NCBI GenBank assembly: GCA_016806645.1 | Contig: JACSYO010001698.1 | Location: 1,054,001-1,118,000 of the forward strand | Direction of reading: 5' to 3' | DNA: 64,000 bases | Origin: Ophiodon elongatus | Taxonomy: Eukaryota > Chordata > Actinopteri > Perciformes > Hexagrammidae | Shown: one piece after another, positions 36,311-48,107 of the stretch | Numbering within the stretch: position 1 is the first letter of the stretch | Layout: each line of letters opens with the position of its first letter | The notes under the pieces: model-generated | What the model saw: the letters and a program-made list of their open reading frames with translations, nothing else | Told to the model about the DNA's origin: nothing | The model's database searches: none | Program-made: the position numbers and the translations under genes

Positions 36311-39191
36311 ATGAACCAGGACCCTCTTTTGTTGACCACCTCCGGGATGAACCACAGACCGTCAGCTCTTCATCACAACAGCCGGCCTGCGGGTTACACC
36401 GACAGCCCCAGGGCTCGGAGCCGCGATAACCTGCTGATGTACGATGACTTTGGAGAAGAAAACTGTTGCTCTGGACGATGCCTCGGGTGAGTCTTTCATT
36501 TTCATACCCTACTCATCCAGATGTGGATGTAGTGCGTGTGTTTCTGTGCTCACCTTCAGCTGCAGGTTTTGTTGAAATAACAGGAGAATTATGGATACCA
36601 TTTTGTATTTTTACAGCATTCATTTGCAATCATGCAAGTTATAGGCATGTCCATTTATTGCTGAAATGCACACTGATAACATGGAGGACATGTTGTATAA
36701 TCAGAAGAAGTACTGGTATAGTTGAGGATTTCCATGTTGCACTTCATAAATAGATGGCAGTGAAAATTAAGAATAATACAGGATGTTGTTCAACTGATAA
36801 AGCATAAAATAAGGCAATAAGATAAAAGCTACAATTAATCCAGTTAAAGCTACAATGACCTCAACATGTCAGTAGCTACTTCATTTGATAATGAAAGTGT
36901 ACAGTCATTTTGAAATCTTTTTTTCATGGTCCACAACTACTAAAACAAGTTGTTGTTTGTGATGTTACAGAGTATCCTTTAATAGTCCCTCAAATTTTTC
37001 AAGGATTATCTTATTTACTGCATAATTCACTGTATGAGACAGCAGCTTTCTCAGTTTTATCTCTGAAAACCCCATGGAGAATAAAATATCAGATAATGAA
37101 TATGAAAAACATGCTATTTTAATTAAATTGGGCTATTCTCTGCATTACTTTCGTTTACTTTCCAACGTTACAGTTACCTGAAAAAATTATACTTTCTGTC
37201 AATCAACAAATGGTCCATCAGGACGTGATTTGGTCTCCAGTTTGTTTTTGTAGCATTGACGTGAAATCAGGGTTGAAAGCATAACATCTCCATTTCACCT
37301 TTGGCCTGTACACTCTTGCTATTGGTATTATTTATTACATTTTATTCAAAGGTTAAAATTGCAGTTTCAATAGATTAATGTTAAAAACTTGTAAATTAGA
37401 ATATAATACTGGTACAATTAATATATAAAGTAATAGATATTCATTGTAGTCAAATACTCTGTCAGAATTTAGAGTATTCAACATTTCACCTTTAAGTTCT
37501 GATGTTGTTTTTGTCAGATATATATATAAAAAAAAGCTTGCTGCAGATCACTTGGGATGCTTTAAAGAAAAGGCAAATTCTGTATTTGTTCTAGTATTAT
37601 GAACACATAAGTAGAATTAATGATTAAATCCTATTATCCACATCTTAAGCCACTAAACTTTTTTCGGGATGCAGAATGTGAATTGAGATGAAACTATGAA
37701 CATGTAACTAATGTTTTGTTTCCAAAAGGTTTCCTGTGTGTGTATATAAGTTATCATGTGGACAATATGTACTGTGTTTATGTCCCCTGACTCTGGCAGC
37801 CAAAGCAGCTCTGAGAGACAGCTCATGGTTCCTATCAGTGTTATTAAACGACGCCAAGCTCTTCGTGGTCCAGCCTACATGTTCTCTGCTCCCTCAATCA
37901 GCCCGTCAGAGGTTGAGCAGCGTTTCCTGGAGGCAGCTGAATACGGCAACATACCAGAAGTGCGGCGCATGCTTCTCCAAGTGCCCAACTTGAACGTCAA
38001 TGCTGTGGACTACATGGGCCAGAATGCATTGCAGCTGGCTGTTGCCAACGAACATCTGGAGGTGACGGAGCTGCTGCTAGGGAGGACGGATTTGGCCAGA
38101 GTGGGGGACGCCCTCCTGCTAGCCATCAGTAAGATACATTTGCGTAAAAAGGCCAAATATATTTGAACAGTTTTAATCACACGTGGCAGGAAGCTGATAC
38201 TGTAGTGTTCCCCAGGAGTCAAAGCTTTTAAAGATCAGAGCAGGTGAAACCTACTGTGACATTGTCCATCATGCTACACAATTTCAATTAAATTTATGAT
38301 TTAATGGGGTCCTCCACCAAATCTCATAACGCAGGCCTATAGATAACCAATCAACCTAGATACTAGTCCAATGAAAGTGAAACGCCTCATAATGGGTGCT
38401 TTAAATACAATTTAGGGTACTGTGACACAGTACACTATTATTTTAATAGAAGCCGTCTATGTAACCTGAACAAAATGTTGGACTTTATTAGCAAATTAAA
38501 TAGCCAACAGGATAATTAGGCAAAACTACCAAATACTAGACCACCACCCCTGTTAGCTTCTAATGATCAGAAGACTATCAAATGGACTTGTAGAATAAAA
38601 GGTTTTTTATGACCCAAGGAAACCCTCTCCACACTTGCTTGAGAGAGAGCTACTTTTAATAGGCCACCATTTGCATAACACTGAATAAATCCAATCTAAA
38701 TAAGATCAACTTAAAAATCAGTTTCCAGACCAGCAAAGCAAAAATCAGATCACATGAGTATACCTATAACCATGCTCACCTTTCTTTCTCAGAAGAAAGT
38801 CTTCGGTTGTATTTTGTTTACAATGAAATTTAAATAATAATAATTTACTTATAACGATGTACAAAAAGACAAGGCTGACCAGATAGCATACAGGTTAGCT
38901 ATACAACCCATACATGCACAACATCTACTGATAAAATCAGTCAGATTTGCTGTCAGTTGTAAAAACACAAACAAGTTGAAAAAGCACAGAAATCAACATG
39001 AATTCAAGATTAACTGCTAGAAACATAAAACACCATTTATTTGGCTGTAAACTGATGGTGAGCAACAGGAATGTGCTGTTGAGTGAGTTTAGATTAAAGC
39101 TTCGAGGCTGTTACTTTACTACTTTTTTGTAAGGTCATAAACAAAAAAACAAAAAAATAGTACTATCAAAGGAACCAAACCAACAGCTTTG

Positions 39192-39229
<38 letters not shown>

Positions 39230-39251
39230 TGGTGTGTGTGTGTGTGTGTGT

Positions 39252-39313
<62 letters not shown>

Positions 39314-42300
39314 CTGTAGGTAAAGGTTATGTTCGTATCACAGAGGCCCTGCTGTGTCACACGGCGTTTAAAGATGCCCATCGTCTGACAGGGAGCCCTG
39401 CTCAAGCAGACATGTTGGATGACTTCTACGCTTACGATGAGGATGGGACGAGGTAAGGCAGTTTAGAAGGCATCACTAAAAATGTTGCGCCCTCCCACAG
39501 CAGTGCAGCAGCGTAACTGGTAAAATAAATATGTAAATGCCCTGACATGTGGAACCTCCTGAATGCTGTTTTGTGCTTGCTGCATGCATGCAACGGAGTC
39601 AGGGACTTCCATCCACTAACTTGCTGAAGTCTACGCTGGTTGCCTGGCAACAGGTCCTGGCCAAGAAATAGTTTGACACATAACCACCCGTAAAACAGTG
39701 AATTATTGTTTATACACTTACAAATTAAACTAACAAGATATCCTATATAAATTAGTAAGCTTAGGCCTATTTCCAGTCTTTACGCTAAGCTAAGTTAGCT
39801 AGCTAGCTGCTGGTATTAGCTTAATATTTACCGCACAGGAAAGACAGAGGTATCATTCCTTTGAGCAATTTAGTTATTTTTCTCAGGTGGCAACCTCAAG
39901 TTCATAAAAGTGCAAAAAATTTCTTATTATACTTAGCTCCACTCTCTCATGAGAGATTTCTGATTCAAAAAACCAAGATGGCAACGGCCAAAAACCAAAA
40001 TGGCCAAAATGCTGAACTTGAGGTTTAAAAACTACAGTCAACTACAGTCAACAAGCCAACGTGTGACGCCACGGTCACTATGTCCACTTCTCATACAGCC
40101 CATGGATTTCCCAAAATGTCGAACACCAACATGAATATTCAATCCTATTAAAGTCATCAAGAACTTAACCGGTACGGAGAAGGTTGAAGAGGAACTGTGG
40201 TAGCCAACAGCATTGTCATAAGGGTACACCTGTATGAATATGATTGGGTGGTAAAGCATGAAACATCTGGTGGTAATTAGCTGATGCAACATGATCTATG
40301 AAAATGTATTGTCTTTATGTTTGTGCGTGAATCCCCACAGGTTCTCTCATGACGTCACTCCGGTGATCCTTGCAGCGCACTGCCAAGAGTACGAGATAGT
40401 TCACATCCTGCTGAGTAAAGGGGCTCGCATCGACCCTCCTCATGATTACTTCTGTGACTGCGACTCCTGTAACTACCAGCAACAGTTTGATTCCTTCAGC
40501 CACTCGCGATCCAGGATCAATGCCTACAAAGGACTTGCCAGCCCTGCTTACCTATGCCTGTCCAATGAGGACCCAGTGCTGGCAGCCCTGGAGCTCAGCA
40601 ACGAACTGGCCATGCTGGCAAATATTGAGAAAGAATTTAAGGTACGAATGTTATGAATGATCCTTCAGAAATAATCACCACCAGACTCTATAATCCCTGT
40701 GCACATCCTGTTAGTGCTACTGTACATGTGCCCTATAAACCAGCTCATTATCAAGTACACAAAAACTATATTTGCCATGTTGCTGCCAACCAGCTGGCAG
40801 TAAAAGCTGGCAGTAAACACAAGAACATTTTACGAGCCTTAAAAGAGGAAGAAGAAACAGACGGGGGTTTAGATCTTGTAGTCACTGCCGACATTGTTGG
40901 TCTGACACACACATATAACAACTATAACTATTACTGACCTTACAATAGGACAGTATACTACAAGTACAATGCAATAAATAAATGTTGCAATCCAAATGCA
41001 CAGCTTACACAAATTAATGATGAAGCTCACTTTTCCTGGTATATAAGCAATTTTATGTCTCACTATAATAACTAATTGGTTTTGAGGTCTGCAAACTTTG
41101 CCAAAACTTTTGTCAGAGATACAAAAATGATGTATATTTATCCTTAGCAGCCAACCTCTATCTTAAAATAATGACCATATTTCCTTTAAAGTCTAGAAGC
41201 ACATTTTTCCATGAAATCGTGGCTTATTTTACTGATAGGATGCTGTCAGATGGTTGGACTACACCAGTAACATCAGACCATATCTCCTGCAATCTGTTTC
41301 ACTGATGCACATTTTCCCTCATTGTGTTCGTAGAACGACTACTGCTGCCTGTCGAGCCAGTGTAAGGACTATGTGGTGGGCCTTCTGGATCTGTGTCGCA
41401 GCACGGAGGAGGTGGAGGCCATACTGAGCGGAGAAACTGACTCCGACGAAATCTATGATCTACCAGGTCGCCCCTCCCTCACACGGCTCAAATTAGCCAT
41501 CAAATACGAACTCAAAAAGGTTAGTATGCCCACAAACAGGCAATGACACAGAGACAAGAGAAAGTCAGCGTCTTTTGTCATTTAAGAAATATTAACCATC
41601 ATGTTTTAAGATTTATTTCCAACCATCCGGCCAGCCACTTATCTCACATCTTGTCATTACAACTTGGAAAGATTCAAAGTTAACATTTAATTACTTAAGA
41701 AAAAAAGTTATTTATTTATGTAGCAATGCAGCTGTGGTAACGAATAAAAACTACATTCGTCATTAATTCAAGGAGACTTCGTGTCTGCTGTCAAAAAGCC
41801 TTGATTTCACTCTGATGTTAAAAATAAAATTCCAGAAGAGAAGTTATGGGAGTAAAACATCAGCTTCAATTTAAACCAAGTTACGGGTAAAGTTCAAGGG
41901 CTAGGTTAGAGAGGAACTGAAAGGAATTTGGGGTGTCTTTAAATCTCTCATGACCCCACCAAAAGAAAACACTTAGAAGAAACTTAATTGTAGCTTGAAC
42001 ACCGTTTCATAAGAAAACAAGTCCGCCCCAAATAAGAGCACAATAAAATGTACTGGTCCACTTGATTGTCCAGAAGATTTGTCCAACTTAAAAACAATTT
42101 CAGGCCAACTTTCAGCTCTCAAATATGATGATTTGCTGCTTTTCGCTGTTTTATAACATTGCAAATTGAATATCTTTGGGTTTTTCCCTGGGCTGTGGGG
42201 TGGTATTTTTTTGTAAATAATTAAACAAAAGCTAAAATAATCCGCAGATGAATCGATAATGACAATAGTTTGCATTATGATGCACGGGCCTTTTTTGTGC

Positions 42301-45300
42301 CATTCTTCTTCTGATGAAAGGATCAATCAGTTCAGGCAGCAGACCATTTACTGTACGTTCACACACATTTTTTTATTCACTTTATGTCCTGTATACTATG
42401 ATGTCTTTGCCCTTCAGTTCGTGGCACATCCTAACTGCCAGCAGCAGCTGCTGAGTATCTGGTATGAGAATCTGCCCGGCCTGAGACAACAAACCACTGC
42501 TATCAAACTGCTGGTGGTGCTGGCGGTGGCTATCGGACTGCCTGGACTGGCTGTGGCTTACTGGATCGCTCCGTGCAGCAGAGTATGTAACATTCATGCA
42601 ACAGAATGCCACTCACATAACTTCCTAAATACTAATTCCTTGCAGACGGTTTTCTCTCATCCTCCTCGCGTTTCATATCTCTCTCGCTCAGGCGGGGAAA
42701 GTGATGCGAAGCCCCTTCATGAAGTTTGTGGCCCATGCGTCCTCCTTCACAATTTTTCTGGGTCTTCTGATCCTGAATGCCGCTGACCGTTTCGCAGGCA
42801 CCACCATGTTGCCAAACATGACCCACCATCATCACCCAGAAGCACTCAAACTGAACTCCGACCCGCTGCTGCTCTACCGCATGACCACGACACCCTTCAC
42901 GTGGATGGAGATTCTCATCATTTCATGGGTCATGGGTAAGAGTTAGACAGTCATGACGGAGGAAAGTCGTGTCCTCCTGTACAGCCAGTCATGTGACTTG
43001 TGTCGCTGCAGGTATGATCTGGGCCGAGGTGAAGGAGATCTGGAGTCAAGGGCCGGGGGAGTACCTGCTCGAACCGTGGAACTTCCTGGACTTTGGGATG
43101 CTGGCGATCTTCCTCGCCTCCTTCAGTTGTCGCTTCTCCACCCTGAGACACGCTGACTTAGCCCAGACCTATGTATACACACACTACACGACACTGATCA
43201 ATGTCACACTGCCCCCTGAGATACACTACTTTACACTGGGTGAGCCTGCTCACACACATGCACACACTGACAGACCGCCACTCTTTAAATAGCATCATTT
43301 ACTTTGTCTAAACAGTTGCAGTGAGTTAGTATGAGGCGGTACATACAGGAGCATATGGTCCGCTGTAGCAGAGATAACTGTCTGTTGGCTGTGGACTTTG
43401 AACACAGAACAGAATAAAACAGGCCAATTATAAAACACGGCAATTATAAAGTAAAACATTTTTTTTTTCAATGCATTTTTGTTTTGTGACCGCTTAAAAT
43501 ACAAAAAAAGTCTACTCAGTCACAGATTACACACGTGTATTTGATAACAGTTGGACGCCAGAAGAGGTAAAACTATTCAATGTTTCTCAAGAAGAGCAAA
43601 GATTATAGAAAAGTGCCCCCGAAAATATTTTTTCTATTTCCATAATCATAATAACTTCAGTGGCTTTGTGACATACTATCTCTGTGAAATGGCTAACGGT
43701 GTCCTATTGGAACGATTTTAATAAACTTGCCTTTTTAAAAGTAGAGTACAAAAGTCAGTCTACTGACTGATTCACACGTTATTTGTCTGCAGCGCGGCTC
43801 TACTGGTTGCCTTCGGATCCCCAGCTGGTGTCGGAGGGCCTGTACGCGGTGGCAGTGGTGCTGAGCTTCTCTCGGATCGCTTACATCCTTCCAGCCAACG
43901 AGAGCTTCGGTCCACTGCAGATCTCCCTCGGGAGGACTGTCAAGGACATCTTCAAGTTCATGGTCATCTTCCTCTTGGTCTTTCTGGCGTTTATGATCGG
44001 CATGTTCAACCTGTACTCTTATTACCTGGGGGCCAAGCAGAATGATGCCTTCACAACGTGAGATACCTGCATTTGTTCCCACATGCTTTTAGAGAAAAAC
44101 TTTTGGTCTTTTTTTTTGGGGGTAAACATGGATGGATTAAAAGTATAATTCACATTCCAGTTACATCACTTGTATAAAAAAAAGTTGCTATTCAGTATTC
44201 GAATCATCGTGGATAATAACGCATCTTTATTTAAAATCACTGAAAATAGTGATTTCCAAAATGTTCTGGCTTGTCACCCTTTAAAATATCTATGTGGAAC
44301 TCCTTATCACAGGTTACGGCCTTAGTGTGAGCACAAGCTGTCAGCAGAGCAACAAAAAATCGTTTTTTTTCCTCTCAGATTATCTTATTTAAAAGAGTTT
44401 TAGAGGCTGGAAGAGGTTGGAAATATATCCTGTATTTAAAAATAAAAGGAGATTACAGGAGAGTCAGAAATAATTAAATAAAATAGAGATCTGTCAGATT
44501 TTGCTTTTTTATCCCTTTAATAAGATTGTGACCCCGCAGATTTATCTTGGGACCCATTGTGGGGGACCCGAGCCACTTGTTGGGAACCACATCTCGCCAT
44601 AAATATATAATGATGGATTGCCTATCTTATGCAATTAATTATTGTACATTCAGAGGAAAAATGACTTAAAACCTTGAGTACTTCCATTTTCTCACAGAGC
44701 ATCTTTAACATGATTAATGATTTGTTTGAAACCAAAAATAACCTTTCTCTCATCTCCCTCCATTTCCTTCTCTGTGCGTGCATCTAGCCTGGAGGAGAGT
44801 TTCAAGACGTTGTTCTGGGCTATATTTGGACTGTCTGAGGTCAAGTCTGTCGTGATCAATAACGGACACAAATTCATCGAGAACATTGGCTACGTGCTGT
44901 ACGGGGTTTACAACGTTACCATGGTGATAGTGCTGCTCAACATGCTCATCGCCATGATTAACAGTTCTTTCCAGGAGATTGAGGTTCGTCATCAAAACAC
45001 TATATACTATATCATCATACAGATTCAGATACAAGACACAAATGTGGACAGTGGTCTGAGATTTTGGTCAGGAGAGGAATTATGTAATTTAGACCTGGAA
45101 TAAAATCTGATTTGTTCAGTACATTAAGATAGATTTCGGCATGTCTGTAAAAATAGTTCCTATATAAATGAACAAAATCTACCAGAAAAGTAAAAATAAA
45201 TGATGTAAAAACTTTATATACAACTTTACATTTAAATTGAGTAATTATTTTGATAATGCTTCTTAAAATGTTTGTGTTTGTGAGGAAAAAGTTGGACATT

Positions 45301-47027
45301 TTTTGGGAATTACGCTTATTCACGTTCTTGCTGAGAATTAGATAAAAAGATTGATACCACTCTCACGTCTGTACGTGAAATATTAAGCTACAGCTTGCAG
45401 CTGGTTATCTTAGCTTAGCACAAAGAAAAAGCTAGCCTGGCTCTGGAGTCTGGAGCAGTGACTTCTGGAAGTCTTGCCAGGCCACCAGAGACCAGAACAA
45501 GAAATAGTCTTGCACAATGTAAAACCACAACTTGCCTTTTATATACCTTGTTTTTTGTAAGGACTAACAGATGAAATGTTAATTTGTACGCTTCAGGGGT
45601 GCTGCACTGCTGTTTTCCCCCGTTTCCAACCTTTGTGCTAAGCTAAGTGAATCTCCTGTAGCTTCATATTCACTGCACAAACTCACAGTGTCATGCATCT
45701 TCTCATCAAACTCTCGTTAAGAAAGCGTATTTCTTAAAATGTCCTTTCAGACTCAGGTATCAGTGATGCTGATGGTGTGTTTTTCTCTTTCCAATTGGTT
45801 TGTTTACCTCTTTTCTACATTTTGTTTCTTTAGGATGATGCTGATGTGGAGTGGAAGTTTGCTAGGGCCAAACTCTGGTTTTCCTACTTTGAGGAGGGGA
45901 GGACGCTCCCTGTGCCCTTTAACCTGGTCCCCAGTCCAAAGTCTATGCTGGGAATGGTGACGGCCATCAAGACCCTGCTCCTGCAGTGCGTGGCAGGACA
46001 CAAGGAGGAGAAAACTGAGACACAACTCAACCAGGTACCACACAATAATGGCATGTGCATTATACATACACAGCATTTATCCTTTCTCAGCTTGTACGGT
46101 AGTGATCATAAAACCATGATGCTTATTGGAGCTTTGAATGCAGAGCCTGAGCACCTCCCAGTGGTTTTACTGCTGCAGCACAGAGAAGTGATGAGAAGTG
46201 TCACGATTTTGTTCAGTGAAGTTTATTTCAGCTTAATTTTCCAGCTCGGCGTTGGCAAAAATTCAGGTTTTGGTGCTTCTATCAGCTCATCCAGATATCA
46301 GGTATGTACCTCTGTGTATTTCACAAAATTTCAGACAAAGGAAAACCTATTTTTTACTCCACATGTACGTGAGTAATTTCTACTCTGCAGAATTAGGTTT
46401 AACAACAAAATTAATGAAAGGCTTATAAAATATGATACATTGCTACACTATTACTACCCAGCAGTAAACTACACTGTTACAGTTACAAAATGTGACTATT
46501 TTTCACGTTAATACAGCAATAAAAATCATTTTCTGCAAGAATGAATTGAGAATTTAGAAATGATCTAATCCCCCCATTATAATATTGTAAATTCTACATG
46601 TTCTGAGAATTTGAGCACTTTTTCCATATTCGGTTGCAGAAGATCATGAAGCGTCTGATAAAGCGTTACATCATCAAATCTCAAGCAGACAAAGAGAGCG
46701 ACGAGATCACAGAAGGTAAAATCAACACATTGCAGCGTAAAACTGAACTTGTTTACAATTGTTATATCCATTTTGAAAATAAAGCTATTCTTGTCCCATT
46801 TACAGTATTTCTTTTGAATTTGAACTTTTGATTTTCCATTTTGAAATGAAACGTTTCCTTTCTGCCTTTGTGTGTGTCTGTCTTCAGGTGAACTGAAAGA
46901 GATCAAGCAGGACATCTCTAGTCTGCGATACGAGCTGCTGGAGGAGAAATCACAGAACACGGAGACACTGGACGGCCTGCTGCGGAGGCTGGGAAAGATC
47001 AGTACACCGTCAGCAGCGCTGCCATAA
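36311..47027 (+). CDS. trpc6: TRPC6-type transient receptor potential cation channel
   Basis: This is a receptor-operated, diacylglycerol-activated Ca2+-permeable channel of the plasma membrane that forms tetramers. Fourteen exons close in phase: 36311-36486, 37800-38128, 39320-39452, 40341-40641, 41334-41519, 42418-42582, 42692-42935, 43012-43239, 43793-44057, 44788-44983, 45834-46034, 46245-46301, 46640-46715 and 46888-47027. They give 898 residues (human 931). Exons 2-4 encode ankyrin repeats (AAEYGNIPEVRRML, GQNALQLAVANEHLEVTELLL, YDEDGTRFSHDVTPVILAAH). S1 is in exon 6, S2-S3 in 7-8, S4-S5 in 9, pore LFWAIFGLSEV and S6 in 10. The TRP helix EWKFARAKLWF is in exon 11. The C-terminal coiled coil (LKEIKQDISSLRYELLEE) ends the protein. 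A second start at M13 has better context. The segment before the coiled coil is shorter than in human. TRPC3 and TRPC7 are close paralogues; synteny decides for trpc6. Whether this is the a or b fish copy is unknown. Confidence 0.95.
39194..39310 (+). repeat. (GT)n forming trpc6 exon 3 acceptor tract
   Basis: A GT tract of about 117 bases with GGTG interruptions leads into cgtgctgtag|GTAAAGG at 39320. Confidence 0.95.
39755..39870. repeat. Fragment of the 'TTTCCAGTCTTTA-GCTAAGCTAAG' repeat
   Basis: CCTATTTCCAGTCTTTACGC, then TAAGCTAAGTTAGCTAGC and ATTAGCTTAATATTTACCGC, matches the inner right part of 45294-45744. It lies in trpc6 intron 3. Confidence 0.6.
39965..40160 (-). repeat. Dispersed repeat, 'AAGTGGACATAGTGACCGTG' family
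   Basis: AACCAAGATGGCAACGGCC, then GACGCCACGGTCACTATGTCC, then ACTTCTCATACAGCCCATGG, is a teleost repeat I recognise. A longer relative on the other strand is at 59835-60300. It lies in trpc6 intron 3. Confidence 0.65.
42060..42270. repeat. Dispersed repeat, 'GAATATCTTTGGG' family
   Basis: TTTCAGCTCTCAAATATGATG, TTGCTGCTTTTCGCTGTTTT, ATTGAATATCTTTGGG, then TAATCCGCAGATGAATCGATAATG, matches a common teleost repeat related to 22490-22800. It lies in trpc6 intron 5, up to 150 bases from exon 6. Confidence 0.65.
45294..45744. mobile_element. Full-length inverted-repeat element in trpc6 intron 10
   Basis: The left end GGACATTTTTTGGGAATTAC is the inverse, with gaps, of the right end GTATTTCTTAAAATGTCC; complementarity extends for roughly 45 bases. 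The interior has GCTTAGCACAAAG, GTCTTGCCAGGCCACC and TTTCCAACCTTTGTGCTAAG and no coding capacity. The window holds partial copies at 26140-26790 and 39755-39870. A MITE-like origin is inferred. Confidence 0.7.
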
Positions 47028-48107
47028 AACCAGGAGTTTTAAGTGCCTGTTCTCCATCATTGAATGTAGATACAGAGCGATGGTGACAAAACGTTAATAA
47101 CATAAAATAAGAATGTACAGTATATGATATAAGATTAAAATGTATATTCTCAATTGCATAAGTATGTGTTTGTATGTTTATAATACACGCAAAGTACAGA
47201 GAAGATTGTGGGACCGCCCTCACCGACCAAATACTGTCCATCATTATCATTTGGACATATAACATTGAGACACATGGATACAAATGTTTAAAAATTAAGT
47301 GATATGAAAACATATAATTTGCAGAAAGAAAAGCATCTACTTTGGCAAAACTAACGTACAGAGCTTCACCTGATATAAATATATTCGTTTTGCACAGTGG
47401 ATTATGGTATAATTAGGATATCTCGAAGAAAACTGTGGCCAACTCAAAAATATATTTTTTTAGGAAAATAATGACACAAAATAACGATAAACAAAAACTG
47501 AATCTACAACTACACGTTTTTAAGTAAAGCATTTGTCTTTTATTTCGACAGCATAAAAACTGACAGACAGTACAGGAAAGGTGTTATGGCAGGATTCAGT
47601 CTTCGACCATCAGTTCATACTGTTTAAGGCACAGAGGTGTGAACACTTCATCTCTGGACTCACAGCCTAAAACATTAATACGATAGTAAACACATCAATT
47701 ATCAGGATTGATAGAAAAAATACTGTCTATGTGTACCTTAAAGACACATTTCATGTATGTATAGCATTGAACACAAACATAAAAGAGGAGATAATAACGT
47801 TGATTAAGTGACACCGTCATGTATGAATGAAGGAAAAGTCAGACAACAAGATTTTACCATCTACTGTATTTTAAACTGGTTAAAAACCCCTAACATGGTT
47901 CACATATAGTAGTCAGATATACATACAGTACATGTATCGTTCATAACCAGCCCCAGTAGTTCAGTGATAACAGTCACAGTTACATGATGAATATATTATA
48001 TCTCTGACTAGCAGCACAGAGTTTTACTGGATGCACTGTAGCACCCTAAAGTCAAAGGTTAGATCTTTGTGTTATTCAGTGATGTGGTGATGTCATCATC
48101 GGGCCTG
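47028..48107. other. trpc6-arhgap42 convergent 3' region
   Basis: This is the only DNA between the two stop codons. No coding region is present; PGR, which lies between these genes in human, is absent. A plus-strand ATTAAA (47134-47139) could end trpc6, and a minus-strand AATAAA (47539-47544) could end arhgap42. If either site is bypassed, the two 3' UTRs overlap. Confidence 0.7.
47539..47544 (-). terminator. arhgap42: Candidate arhgap42 polyadenylation signal
   Basis: AATAAA on the minus strand, 563 bases past the arhgap42 stop codon. Confidence 0.5.

Noticed and set aside
47028..48107. Possible pgr (progesterone receptor) gene as in human order
   Set aside because: The interval is under 1.1 kb, AT-rich, and has no zinc-finger or ligand-domain sequence on either strand.
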